A stretch of DNA of 25,024 nt, from positions 1-25,024 of the IMG/VR virus record IMGVR_UViG_3300042521_002270. One strand, given 5' to 3'. The DNA comes from a virus. Positions 17,414 through 23,954 of the stretch are shown piece by piece; the first letter of the stretch is position 1, and each line of letters opens with the position of its first letter. Under the pieces are notes generated by a model. That model saw only the letters and a list, made by a program, of their open reading frames with translations. It made no database searches and was not told the DNA's origin. Made by a program: the position numbers and the translations under genes.

Positions 17414-17421
17414 TATAAGTA
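17414..17421 (-). promoter_or_regulatory. TAYTTATA box (TACTTATA) heading the gp55-like operon
   Basis: TACTTATA on the minus strand, five bases (CGTAT) before the ATG of the 49-residue gene at 17408. It would place the late sigma candidate under the same control as the genes it may switch on. Confidence 0.5.
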
Positions 17422-17432
17422 CATATATAGAT

Positions 17433-17453
17433 AAAAAATTAATTAAATTTTTT
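17433..17453 (-). terminator. Possible weak A/T-only hairpin
   Basis: An 8-bp A/T stem (AAAAAATT / AATTTTTT) with a five-base loop follows the stop of the membrane coiled-coil gene. It contains no G-C pairs, so termination would be weak at best. It sits in the same relative position, just before a TAYTTATA box, as the strong terminators elsewhere. Confidence 0.25.
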
Positions 17454-17457
17454 TATT

Positions 17458-18519
17458 TTAAAAACTAAACATTCCTCTAACACCACTTGGTTTGTAAATT
17501 GGTTTTTCTATTATCTTTTGTACAGGCTTCTCAACTATCTTCTCAACTATCCTTTCCACTTCCACAGGCTTCTCAACTTCAACTATTTTCTCAACAACCT
17601 TTTCTACTTCTACAGGCTTCTCAACTTCAACTATTTTTTCAACAACCTTTTCAACAAAAGTTTCTTTAGGTTCAGTTACAGGTTCTTCTTTTTTAATTGG
17701 TTTTTGATCTTTATAAATTTCGTAATCATTAGTTTCTTCGTCATAAACTTTGTTTGTAGATATGTTATAAGCCAATAACAAAATAACAGCTAATGGATCG
17801 AATACAGCAATCAACACTGCAATAAACCACTTTACAACATTTTGTATTGTAGTATCAAATTGATCGGCAACGAATTTAAATGTTGTAATATCCTTCTTTT
17901 GACTATTATCCACTTTCAATTTAAAAATTCCTTCTTCAATTTCAGAAACTTTATCACTATAACGTTTTAGTTTTTCATTTTCTCCGTCCAATTGTTTGTT
18001 TAAATCTCCGATTTGATCGTTAATTTGATTTTGAATATTCTGTAATTGTATTGGATTTCGTGCAATTAAAACATTGGTCAATACACCATTTAGTCTGGAT
18101 TCTTGTGAACTTCTAAGAGCATATATCTTTTCTATCGACTTTTTAGTAGCTTCAATTTTACTATTTTCATCCAATTTTTGAACTTCCATTGTAGAAATTT
18201 TATTAATCGATAGTTCTGTTTCTAATGAAGACTTTTGAAATGCAGCTGTTAGAAATCCAAATATACCCAATGATGTAATTGCCATTAACGCAAATACAGC
18301 AATTATCATATATGTCCTCATTAATATATTAGCTTTGTTCCAATATCTAAACAACCATGAAGTTGTTACGAGTTTACCTAATTCTAGTGATGATGCCATT
18401 ATCATAGCAGCAATAGTTGCGCCTGAAAATAGTAAACCTATACCATATACGCTAAAATAAGCAGCACATCCTGCGATTAGAAGTGATGTAAATATTACCA
18501 AATGTTTAAACTGTATCAT
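17458..18519 (-). CDS. Four-segment membrane protein with coiled coil and Glu-Lys-Val repeats
   Basis: 353 residues. Predicted membrane segments lie at about 6-24 (LVIFTSLLIAGCAAYFSVYG), 26-47, 68-93 (MIIAVFALMAITSLGIFGFL) and 232-252 (WFIAVLIAVFDPLAVILLLA). Between segments three and four lies a coiled coil of about 110 residues (for example QLQNIQNQINDQIGDLNKQL). The C-terminal tail (289-342) is a repeat of VEK/IVE/VEKPVE units and ends GVRGMFSF. I recall unnamed membrane proteins of this layout in T4-like phages of aquatic bacteria, but the function is unknown; host membrane remodelling or lysis control is only speculation. It starts about 16 bases after the Hsp20 terminator, with TATTTATA three bases before the ATG and no Shine-Dalgarno. 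Confidence 0.88.
   Translation of the reverse strand: MIQFKHLVIFTSLLIAGCAAYFSVYGIGLLFSGATIAAMIMASSLELGKLVTTSWLFRYWNKANILMRTYMIIAVFALMAITSLGIFGFLTAAFQKSSLETELSINKISTMEVQKLDENSKIEATKKSIEKIYALRSSQESRLNGVLTNVLIARNPIQLQNIQNQINDQIGDLNKQLDGENEKLKRYSDKVSEIEEGIFKLKVDNSQKKDITTFKFVADQFDTTIQNVVKWFIAVLIAVFDPLAVILLLAYNISTNKVYDEETNDYEIYKDQKPIKKEEPVTEPKETFVEKVVEKIVEVEKPVEVEKVVEKIVEVEKPVEVERIVEKIVEKPVQKIIEKPIYKPSGVRGMFSF
17494..17655. repeat. In-frame 48-bp imperfect repeat (VEKIVEVEKPVEVEKV)
   Basis: Residues 289-342 of the membrane coiled-coil protein repeat a 16-residue unit about twice, with degenerate further copies. At DNA level the CTTCTCAACTTCAACTATTT stretch recurs with few changes, so the copies are recent or still being homogenised. 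The alternating Val/Glu/Lys pattern predicts an extended, charged rod. Confidence 0.85.
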
Positions 18520-18522
18520 ATC

Positions 18523-18530
18523 TATAAATA
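18523..18530 (-). promoter_or_regulatory. TAYTTATA box (TATTTATA) before the membrane coiled-coil gene
   Basis: TATTTATA on the minus strand, three bases (GAT) before the ATG at 18519, between the Hsp20 terminator and the gene. Confidence 0.5.
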
Positions 18531-18543
18531 TCTATAAAATAAA

Positions 18544-18569
18544 AACCCCGTTAATTTAATAACGGGGTT
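18544..18569 (-). terminator. Intrinsic terminator after hsp20
   Basis: A perfect 10-bp stem (AACCCCGTTA / TAACGGGGTT), six-base loop, followed on the minus strand by TTTTTATTTT. It begins 20 bases after the Hsp20 stop. Confidence 0.92.
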
Positions 18570-18589
18570 AATATAACCTTGATTGAATA

Positions 18590-19072
18590 TTAATCAATCT
18601 TTATTTTCTTTGTGACGGGAATTGTTGGTTTTACCTTTGATAGTGTAACCCTTAACAAACCGTTTTCAAATTTTGCTTGAGGTGTAGATTTATCAATTTG
18701 ATCTCCTAGAGTAAAACTACGTTTAAAGCTACTGTGTTTCAATTCTCTACGAATGTACTTACCAGCAAATTCTTTGTCATCAATTTTTTTGATTTTTTGA
18801 CCACTAATAGTAAGTACATTTTCTTGTACTTCTACAGAAACTTCATCTTTAGCTAAACCAGGAATCTCAGCTAAAATTTCTACTCTATCATTATAATCAA
18901 TAACATCTACTCGGGGATAACTTTGTTTTTCAAAGAAACCCACACCCAATTCTTTTGTTAATTCTGGAAATTGATTCGCGAATACTTCATCGAAGACACG
19001 ATCAAATGGAGCTAAAAATTCGTCACGATCAATGTGACGCAATGTAAACGGACTATATTTAATTACTGACAT
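18590..19072 (-). CDS. hsp20: Small heat-shock protein, Hsp20 / alpha-crystallin family
   Basis: 160 residues, a normal length. The alpha-crystallin domain spans about 51-148: YPRVDVIDYNDRVEILAEIP, GLAKDEVSVEVQENVLTISG, and the signature A-x-x-x-N-G-L-L at 133-140 (AKFENGLL). The C-terminal I-x-V motif (IPV, 151-153) that locks oligomers is present. The N-terminus (FDRVFDEVFANQFPEL) is typical. Such proteins hold unfolding proteins without ATP; hsp20 genes are known in T4-like cyanophages, where a role in virion protein folding or scaffold support has been suggested. It is a single-gene unit with its own sigma-70-type promoter 100-130 bases upstream, a purine-rich ribosome site (GAAAGGTAAAT before ATG) and a terminator, unlike the neighbouring structural genes. 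Confidence 0.97.
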   Translation of the reverse strand: MSVIKYSPFTLRHIDRDEFLAPFDRVFDEVFANQFPELTKELGVGFFEKQSYPRVDVIDYNDRVEILAEIPGLAKDEVSVEVQENVLTISGQKIKKIDDKEFAGKYIRRELKHSSFKRSFTLGDQIDKSTPQAKFENGLLRVTLSKVKPTIPVTKKIKID

Positions 19073-19174
19073 ATATTTACCTTTCTTTTTAATAATTCTA
19101 TTGAACTTATTAACCTAATAGCCTCACTCGAGCACTATAGTAGATAGTGTCTAATAGATCACCATCTAAGAATA

Positions 19175-19203
19175 TATATAAACTAAATTTGAATAGATGT
19201 CAA
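19175..19203 (-). promoter_or_regulatory. Sigma-70-type promoter for hsp20
   Basis: On the minus strand: TTGACA at 19203-19198, a 17-base spacer, TATATA at 19180-19175. The expected start near 19168 gives a leader of about 95 bases before the ATG at 19072. The leader contains a small hairpin, CACTAT-ctact-ATAGTG. I see no clear sequence sequestering the AAAGG ribosome site. The -35 overlaps the end of the fibre gene region at 19209 only marginally. Confidence 0.75.
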
Positions 19204-19208
19204 GAAAA

Positions 19209-20807
19209 TTAAAAATATCCAACAGCATATCCATTACATGTATTGGATCCTACATTGGTTGTATGTACCACTACCGAAATAGTACCTGTGGTAACGGCAG
19301 CTGGAGGTATACCTTCGATTGTGAAATGTGTAATTATATCACCCGAATCAGGATTATAATAATATCCTTTTTGCCATCCCCAACTTGAATACACATTTGA
19401 AGAAACTAATGTGCCACCCAAACTTACACCGTTTAGTGTTACACCATTATTTTCACTTACATTAAAACTACCTTCTATTTTAAACCATTTTAATGTTTTA
19501 CCAGCTGGTACAACTATATTTCCGAATGTATTTGCTGTGCCTGTACTAACAGGTGTTCCACCGCCTGTTTTTTGTACATAATAAGCATTTGCAAATATAT
19601 CTCCTCCGCCAGTTGATATGTAACTAGCCGTTGATGCCAATATGCTATAACTACTACTTACAGAATAACTTGAAGTACCATTATACGATACTTTTTTTCC
19701 GGTACCTTTAAAATTAGTAATGTTGTCAACTCCTCTAAAAGACCCGGTAACGCCTCTATTAACATTCAATTTACCATGTATGTAGGTATTACCACTTCCA
19801 GATACAAAGAATGTTTTTGTAAATCCGGTTGTAGTACTTCCAGATCCATAATTAACCAATATAGCCGTAGCACGATTTTCAACTGTTGCAGGTATACTCC
19901 ATGGACCTTCGCCACTACCACTAAACATGTTTATTTGTAGTTTGGCTCTTAAATATTTATCGAATGATCCTGTTGGTTCATTTGGTGGTTGTACACCTAT
20001 ACCAATAGCACCATCTCTAGATGGTGTATTGTTAGTCATATATGGCCAAAAATAGAAACCATTTCTTCTTTGTACCATACCATAAATAATGGCCTCTCCA
20101 GCTGTCGCCCGAGATACAACGCTTGAATTAGAAATTTCGTATGATCCAATCGGCGTTGTAAATGTTAAACTACCACTTCTGTTAGAAAAAATAGTCCATC
20201 CGTCACGATTTGGATAAGCTTCAGAGCTATTTAAATTAAATAGACTGATTGCAGCCTGATTATATTGAACACCTCCACTAGTTAATCCACGACTTGCGAC
20301 GTTTAAATAATTAAACGGTAAAGATGATGAAATACTAAGAGATTTTACACCAGAAGTGTTGTTATCGAATAATAAACCAGGAGCACTTATTAATCGTGTA
20401 CCGTCAAAGTAGCCTACTCCTTTTGTTGTGTTCTGTGTAGTTTGTAATAAATAAGATGATGTTTTGCTAAAGTTTGTTATGCCGTAAAAACTACCACTAA
20501 AACTTCCACTCACACTTGCGTTTTTGCCAATAAATTTGCCATAGTGACTACCACTAAAACTACCACTTAATTTTCCTTTAAAACTGCCTGTAAAACTACC
20601 ACTGAATCTTCCTAAAAAACTACCTGTATAAGATCCAGTTAATTTGTTAAGTGCATTTTTTAAATCTGCTAAAGTACTACGTCTTGAAGTTAAACTAGAA
20701 CCGGATTCAACGGTAAGAAAAAAATCGTTGGCATCAAGATTTTGATATCTTACAAGTTTACTTACCTTAATTGGGACTACATTTAAATTGTTACAAGGAC
20801 TTGGCAT
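19209..20807 (-). CDS. Tail-fibre-like protein with N-terminal docking module and GSF repeats
   Basis: 532 residues. The first 50 (PCNNLNVVPIKVSKLVRYQN, then LDANDFFLTVESG..SRRSTLADLKNAL) match the starts of the proteins at 20822-21160 and, more distantly, 21518-22843, so this is probably a shared docking module. Residues 57-110 are a run of (S/T)GSFxGx repeats. The middle is a long Ser/Gly/Asn-rich beta-type region (SGSGNTYIHGKLNVNRGVTG). The C-terminal 130 residues (GNIVVPAGKTLKWFKIEGSF) look like a globular beta domain ending NTCNGYAVGYF, the likely receptor-binding tip. There is no enzyme motif. It is the last gene of the fibre block; downstream comes the Hsp20 promoter. TACTTATA lies six bases before the ATG. 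Fibre identity is inferred from repeats, module and neighbours. Confidence 0.85.
   Translation of the reverse strand: MPSPCNNLNVVPIKVSKLVRYQNLDANDFFLTVESGSSLTSRRSTLADLKNALNKLTGSYTGSFLGRFSGSFTGSFKGKLSGSFSGSHYGKFIGKNASVSGSFSGSFYGITNFSKTSSYLLQTTQNTTKGVGYFDGTRLISAPGLLFDNNTSGVKSLSISSSLPFNYLNVASRGLTSGGVQYNQAAISLFNLNSSEAYPNRDGWTIFSNRSGSLTFTTPIGSYEISNSSVVSRATAGEAIIYGMVQRRNGFYFWPYMTNNTPSRDGAIGIGVQPPNEPTGSFDKYLRAKLQINMFSGSGEGPWSIPATVENRATAILVNYGSGSTTTGFTKTFFVSGSGNTYIHGKLNVNRGVTGSFRGVDNITNFKGTGKKVSYNGTSSYSVSSSYSILASTASYISTGGGDIFANAYYVQKTGGGTPVSTGTANTFGNIVVPAGKTLKWFKIEGSFNVSENNGVTLNGVSLGGTLVSSNVYSSWGWQKGYYYNPDSGDIITHFTIEGIPPAAVTTGTISVVVHTTNVGSNTCNGYAVGYF
20478..20639. repeat. GSF-type repeat array in the fibre gene
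   Basis: Residues 57-110 of the 532-residue protein repeat (S/T)GSFxG(K/R/S) about nine times. On the plus strand this appears as recurring AAACTACCACT / AAACTACCTGT strings. Similar runs occur near 8750-8960 in the DNRLRE-like gene. Confidence 0.85.
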
Positions 20808-20813
20808 ATATTA

Positions 20814-20821
20814 TATAAGTA
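20814..20821 (-). promoter_or_regulatory. TAYTTATA box (TACTTATA) before the 532-residue fibre gene
   Basis: TACTTATA on the minus strand, six bases (TAATAT) before the ATG at 20807. The box fills most of the 14-base gap after the preceding stop. Confidence 0.5.
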
Positions 20822-21160
20822 TCAAAGATTGTATAATAAAATTTTATATGTAGTTCCGTTGATTTTAACGGGTAAATAATTACTGGTTACAGATCCGGCT
20901 GTATTTGCTAGAGTCAATGATCCTGTAAATCCGGATTGAATATTTAAACTTCCTGTAAACGAACCTTTATAAGAACCATTTACAGTCCCAAAATAAGTTA
21001 TCAAACTACTACATGTAGCTTTTTTAGAATAATAAACGTTGTTTACTGAATCGAATTGTGAAATTGCAATTAAATCGTTATTGTTAATACCTGTAGATGC
21101 GGCTAACTGACTTATTCTCAGCGTTTTTACGTTTAAATTATTACAAGGACTCGTTGCCAT
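20822..21160 (-). CDS. Short fibre-module protein sharing the N-terminal docking region
   Basis: 112 residues: in effect the docking module plus two GSF repeats. The start, SPCNNLNVKTLRISQLAAST, then GINNNDLIAISQ, parallels the 532-residue fibre (PCNNLNVVPIKVSKL..LDANDFFLTV). After ATCSSLITYFG come NGSYKGSFTGSLNIQSGFTG and a short hydrophobic end (INGTTYKILLYNL). It has its own TACTTATA box four bases before the ATG and an intact reading frame, so it is not simply a fragment. A short adaptor or collar-like subunit for fibres, or a remnant of a former full-length fibre, are both possible. Confidence 0.83.
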   Translation of the reverse strand: MATSPCNNLNVKTLRISQLAASTGINNNDLIAISQFDSVNNVYYSKKATCSSLITYFGTVNGSYKGSFTGSLNIQSGFTGSLTLANTAGSVTSNYLPVKINGTTYKILLYNL

Positions 21161-21164
21161 ATAT

Positions 21165-21172
21165 TATAAGTA
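21165..21172 (-). promoter_or_regulatory. TAYTTATA box (TACTTATA) before the 112-residue gene
   Basis: TACTTATA on the minus strand, four bases (ATAT) before the ATG at 21160. Confidence 0.5.
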
Positions 21173-21192
21173 TATTAAATTGTTAGTTTATA

Positions 21193-21516
21193 TTAACAAT
21201 TAGTTAATGTTGCTGTTGGAGTGGATCGTGGAGCGGTACCAGATAAAGGATCTCCTCCATTTACTAATGTTAAAGCAGTAGCATCCGATGGTAAACATGA
21301 TGTAATTGTAACTGAAACTCCTCCAGGACATCCATCCAATGTACTATAAAAAATAGCAGATCCGTTTCCGGCACTCACGGATGTGTAACTATATTCAACT
21401 TCAGCTTGTCCATTGGCACACACGGCAGCATTAGATGTAGTTGTACCTGAAAATATTTTGTAAGTAACACCCGGTACGTCATCCACATTTTTCCAAAATG
21501 AAAACCCTTTAATCAT
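21193..21516 (-). CDS. Small Cys-containing beta-rich protein following the fibre gene
   Basis: 107 residues from the ATG at 21516. A longer frame from 21600 exists but overlaps the fibre gene by over 80 bases; the internal start is preferred because it recreates the TAATATG stop-start junction seen elsewhere. The sequence (MIKGFSFWKNVDDVPGVTYK, then VCANGQAEVEYSYTSVSAGN and GCPGGVSVTITSC) is rich in Ser, Thr, Gly and Val with four Cys, suggesting a small beta-sandwich. There is no signal peptide. A fibre tip, decoration or fibre-assembly protein is plausible by position; the family is not recognised. Confidence 0.78.
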   Translation of the reverse strand: MIKGFSFWKNVDDVPGVTYKIFSGTTTSNAAVCANGQAEVEYSYTSVSAGNGSAIFYSTLDGCPGGVSVTITSCLPSDATALTLVNGGDPLSGTAPRSTPTATLTNC

Positions 21517-21517
21517 A

Positions 21518-22843
21518 TTAACTGAAGTTTTGAATTGCTGATGCAAATATTTTTCCCTGAACATTGATAAATGTGAATATATCTTTTTTACCGGCACCAC
21601 TACTTACTGTTGGAACAGCTCCATTTTTCCAATAAATAGATACCGTACCAGTATCATTTAATCCGGTCCACGCTGTTACATTATTACCACTGCCGTTACT
21701 TTCAATTAATATTGTACTGGTCTGACCAGACTTCAATGACATCGTAATTGTACCACTAGAAGACAATTCCAATTTTATTGATCCGAATTTATCCCCATTC
21801 AAAGTACGTGTTTGGCCAGGTGTAGTAATTGTTTTGAGATCTTCATTATTTCTCAAAGAACCTGTAAAAGCACCCCCATCTCCAGAGCTAATATAAAACC
21901 CAGTTTTTGCTCTCAAAGGTAATTCAACAACATAGTCTGATGTGTTATAATAAAAACTATTCACATTTTTAATAACTCTACTACCATCCCAAATTGTTAA
22001 ATAATTTGCAACACCTACTGTACTAGCTGTTATTGGATTGGTCCAAATAGCATCATAATTTGTACCTGAATTTTTAGCTAAAAGTTGATATCTAGTACCA
22101 CCGATTGGTATACCATTTACAATAGTTCCGCCAGTAGCAGCATAAGCAGCCGTAAGAGCTTGATTTGCATAAGAACTAGTACCATAAAAATATGCTGATG
22201 AAACTCCTCCGTTTGGTGTTGTAGTAGTATTTCCACTTTCTAATACTTTTGTTGTTGTAGAATTATAAACATCTCCGGTTAAATTACCAGTTACATTTCC
22301 AGTTAAACTACCGACAAATCCAGTATTTGCTGTTATTGTTGTTCCAGTAATAACCGCGGCGGATGTAACACCTATTGTAGTCGCATCTATAGCGCCGCCG
22401 TTTATATCTACAGTAGTAAATGTACTTGTACCAGCTGACGTTATATCTCCGAGAATTATAGAAGAAAACGTTTTTGAACCACCCACCGTCTGTGTACCTG
22501 AAGTTCTTACTACAGTAGAATCTACGGCTAAAGATCTATTTGACGTTAATATACCCCCACCACTTAATCCATCTCCGGCAGTTATGGTTACATTAGTTCC
22601 TGTAGAGGTACCATATACATTTCCATAAAAACTACCCGTAAATTTATTATTGACGTTTGTAAATCTTACCTGATTAATAAACGGATTGAAACTAGCAGCG
22701 CTTAAAATAGAACTTGTTAACGCTGAATACGAAGTCCGTTTAGTAATCCCGTTCGACTGAATTAAAAATTCATCGGTCGCGCTAATGATTGATGTAGCGG
22801 GTAAACTAGAAATTAATCGTCCGTTATTAGATAATACTGCCAT
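21518..22843 (-). CDS. Tail-fibre protein with docking module and beta-helical repeats
   Basis: 441 residues. The N-terminus (NNGRLISSLPATSIISATDE, then FLIQSNGITKRTSYSALTSS) is a divergent copy of the docking module of the two downstream proteins. Then come GSFYGNVYG and the well-known fibre block AGDGLSGGGILTSNRSLAVD, TQTVGGSKTFSS, followed by repeats of T-x-D-I-N-G and FVGSLTGNVTGNLTGDV type, as in trimeric beta-helical fibres. The C-terminal region (GSIKLELSSSGTITMSLKSG, VTAWTGLNDTGTVSIYWKNG) is probably the receptor-binding or trimer-tip domain. It is first in the fibre block, 18 bases after phoH, with TATTTATA seven bases before the ATG. Its stop is followed after one base by the next ATG. 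Long-tail-fibre function is inferred from repeat style. Confidence 0.88.
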   Translation of the reverse strand: MAVLSNNGRLISSLPATSIISATDEFLIQSNGITKRTSYSALTSSILSAASFNPFINQVRFTNVNNKFTGSFYGNVYGTSTGTNVTITAGDGLSGGGILTSNRSLAVDSTVVRTSGTQTVGGSKTFSSIILGDITSAGTSTFTTVDINGGAIDATTIGVTSAAVITGTTITANTGFVGSLTGNVTGNLTGDVYNSTTTKVLESGNTTTTPNGGVSSAYFYGTSSYANQALTAAYAATGGTIVNGIPIGGTRYQLLAKNSGTNYDAIWTNPITASTVGVANYLTIWDGSRVIKNVNSFYYNTSDYVVELPLRAKTGFYISSGDGGAFTGSLRNNEDLKTITTPGQTRTLNGDKFGSIKLELSSSGTITMSLKSGQTSTILIESNGSGNNVTAWTGLNDTGTVSIYWKNGAVPTVSSGAGKKDIFTFINVQGKIFASAIQNFS

Positions 22844-22850
22844 AATAATA

Positions 22851-22858
22851 TATAAATA
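22851..22858 (-). promoter_or_regulatory. TAYTTATA box (TATTTATA) heading the fibre block
   Basis: TATTTATA on the minus strand, seven bases before the ATG at 22843, within the 18-base gap after the PhoH stop. Confidence 0.5.
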
Positions 22859-22861
22859 TAA

Positions 22862-23581
22862 TTATAGCAAAGTTTTAAGTTTTTTTAATACAAATTTGAC
22901 TAATCCACTTCTTACAATATCATCTTCACCGAATTTAAATACATAAACTCCATTGTTTCTACTTTCCTCGTCGTCAAATACATTCATCATCGGTACAAAC
23001 CCACTTTTACCATTAATATCACTTTGATCTGGATCACCGCAAATAAACAATTTACTAAATTCACCTACACGCGTGATTAACGTAGTAAGTTCTTTCTTAG
23101 TCATGTTTTGTGCTTCATCTGCTACAATACATTTAGCATTCCAACTTAATCCTCGTAAAAAGTTTATTGGAAATCCATGAATACGTTCTTCTTTTTTTAA
23201 TTTATCAATATCATGTTTTGGCAATAATTCTTCCAATTTATCAATAAGCGGTTGAATATATGGACTCATTTTTTCATCCATTTCCCCAGGCAAAAACCCT
23301 AACTTACTATCGCTGCTTTCAACTATACTTCTAACATATACTATTTCACTCACTCTTTTTTGATTTAATAAATATAATCCGGCTAATATACTAGTAAATG
23401 TTTTGGAAGTACCGGCAGGGCCTGATATGAAGACACATTTTGTATTTTTATTTTTTAATAATTCTAGTAATTCAATTTGTTTTGGTGTTAGTTCACGTTG
23501 ATCAATTTTAACATCATCTCTGATCTTTGCGTTTTGATGAACCTTTGGGCTTGTGTCTGATTTCTTGTTGTTTTTGCTCAT
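22862..23581 (-). CDS. phoH: PhoH-family P-loop ATPase
   Basis: 239 residues. Walker A is GPAGTSKT at 54-61, Walker B IVADEAQN at 152-159, and a sensor-like GDPDQSD at 182-188. The intervening LGFLPGEMDEKMSPYIQPLI is the characteristic PhoH segment, so the core is complete. The first 25 residues are Lys/Asn-rich and poorly conserved in style. PhoH proteins are putative RNA-linked ATPases widespread in phages of aquatic bacteria; their role in infection is unsettled. The chosen ATG overlaps the upstream gene by 68 bases; a later non-ATG start would reduce this but is not obvious. There is no Shine-Dalgarno, so coupling with the upstream gene is likely. Confidence 0.95.
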   Translation of the reverse strand: MSKNNKKSDTSPKVHQNAKIRDDVKIDQRELTPKQIELLELLKNKNTKCVFISGPAGTSKTFTSILAGLYLLNQKRVSEIVYVRSIVESSDSKLGFLPGEMDEKMSPYIQPLIDKLEELLPKHDIDKLKKEERIHGFPINFLRGLSWNAKCIVADEAQNMTKKELTTLITRVGEFSKLFICGDPDQSDINGKSGFVPMMNVFDDEESRNNGVYVFKFGEDDIVRSGLVKFVLKKLKTLL

Positions 23582-23876
23582 GTTGTTCTATTTGTTTTTT
23601 TAATTTAACTAACCGATCACAAAACTCATATTGTTCAGATTTGATGTAATAATCAAAAATGTTATCAATATTATCTTTAAAAGTGGATTGATCCAGTATA
23701 ACGATGAAGTCTGAATCCTCAAAATTAAACACTTCGACAGACGAAAATCCATTGCTTAGTGCGTATTGCACCGATAAAACAATTTGTTCTGTTAATTTGA
23801 CTCTGTTATTTTTTATGAAGATTTCCATTTCCTCATAATTTGATGGCAAAGTCAGTACACGAAATGATTCTGTCAT
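23514..23876 (-). CDS. Small unknown protein upstream of phoH
   Basis: 120 residues beginning MTESFRVLTLPSNYEEMEIF. It is a mixed alpha/beta N-terminus followed by a long charged helix (QYEFCDRLVKLKKQIEQHEQ) and a very basic tail (IRHKPKGSSKRKDQR) encoded within the region that overlaps phoH. There is no enzyme motif or membrane segment. It starts about 27 bases after the terminator at 23907-23932. TATTTATT, one base off the TAYTTATA box, lies six bases before the ATG. The long out-of-frame overlap with phoH suggests cotranscription and coupled translation. No family was recognised. Confidence 0.82.
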   Translation of the reverse strand: MTESFRVLTLPSNYEEMEIFIKNNRVKLTEQIVLSVQYALSNGFSSVEVFNFEDSDFIVILDQSTFKDNIDNIFDYYIKSEQYEFCDRLVKLKKQIEQHEQKQQEIRHKPKGSSKRKDQR

Positions 23877-23882
23877 TCACTT

Positions 23883-23890
23883 AATAAATA
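23883..23890 (-). promoter_or_regulatory. Near-match TAYTTATA box (TATTTATT)
   Basis: TATTTATT on the minus strand, six bases (AAGTGA) before the ATG at 23876 and just after a terminator. Seven of eight positions match the box. Confidence 0.35.
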
Positions 23891-23906
23891 TCAAATATAA
23901 ACAAAA

Positions 23907-23932
23907 AAAGACGTTACATTAGTAACGTCTTT
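23907..23932 (-). terminator. Intrinsic terminator after the two small early-type genes
   Basis: A perfect 11-bp stem (AAAGACGTTAC / GTAACGTCTTT) with loop ATTA, followed on the minus strand by a run of T (TTTTTTTGT). It begins 22 bases past the stop of the 75-residue gene. Confidence 0.92.
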
Positions 23933-23954
23933 CAATCACAATCAATAATTTGAA

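Noticed and set aside
17487-17778. Plus-strand open frames rich in Phe, Leu and Tyr
   Set aside because: They are shadows of the Val-Glu-Lys repeat of the membrane protein on the minus strand.
19073-19170. ROSE- or fourU-type RNA thermometer in the hsp20 leader
   Set aside because: No U-rich or CCUUU-like partner for the AAAGG ribosome site was found; only a small distant hairpin is visible.
21517-21600. Longer N-terminus (28 residues) for the gene at 21193-21516
   Set aside because: It would overlap the fibre gene by over 80 bases, while the internal ATG gives the TAATATG junction seen at other genes.
861-22858. T4-type late promoters TATAAATA reading rightwards on the plus strand at 861, 15941, 18523 and 22851
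   Set aside because: TATAAATA is the reverse complement of TATTTATA. Rightward transcripts would run antisense into genes or straight into a terminator, and there are no plus-strand genes there. The three TACTTATA sites also do not fit this reading.
23871-23905. Bacteroidetes-type promoter (TATATTTG is present) before the gene at 23876
   Set aside because: A TTTG at the required distance was not found, and two good TTGACA/TATAAT-type promoters elsewhere argue against a Bacteroidetes assignment from this site alone.
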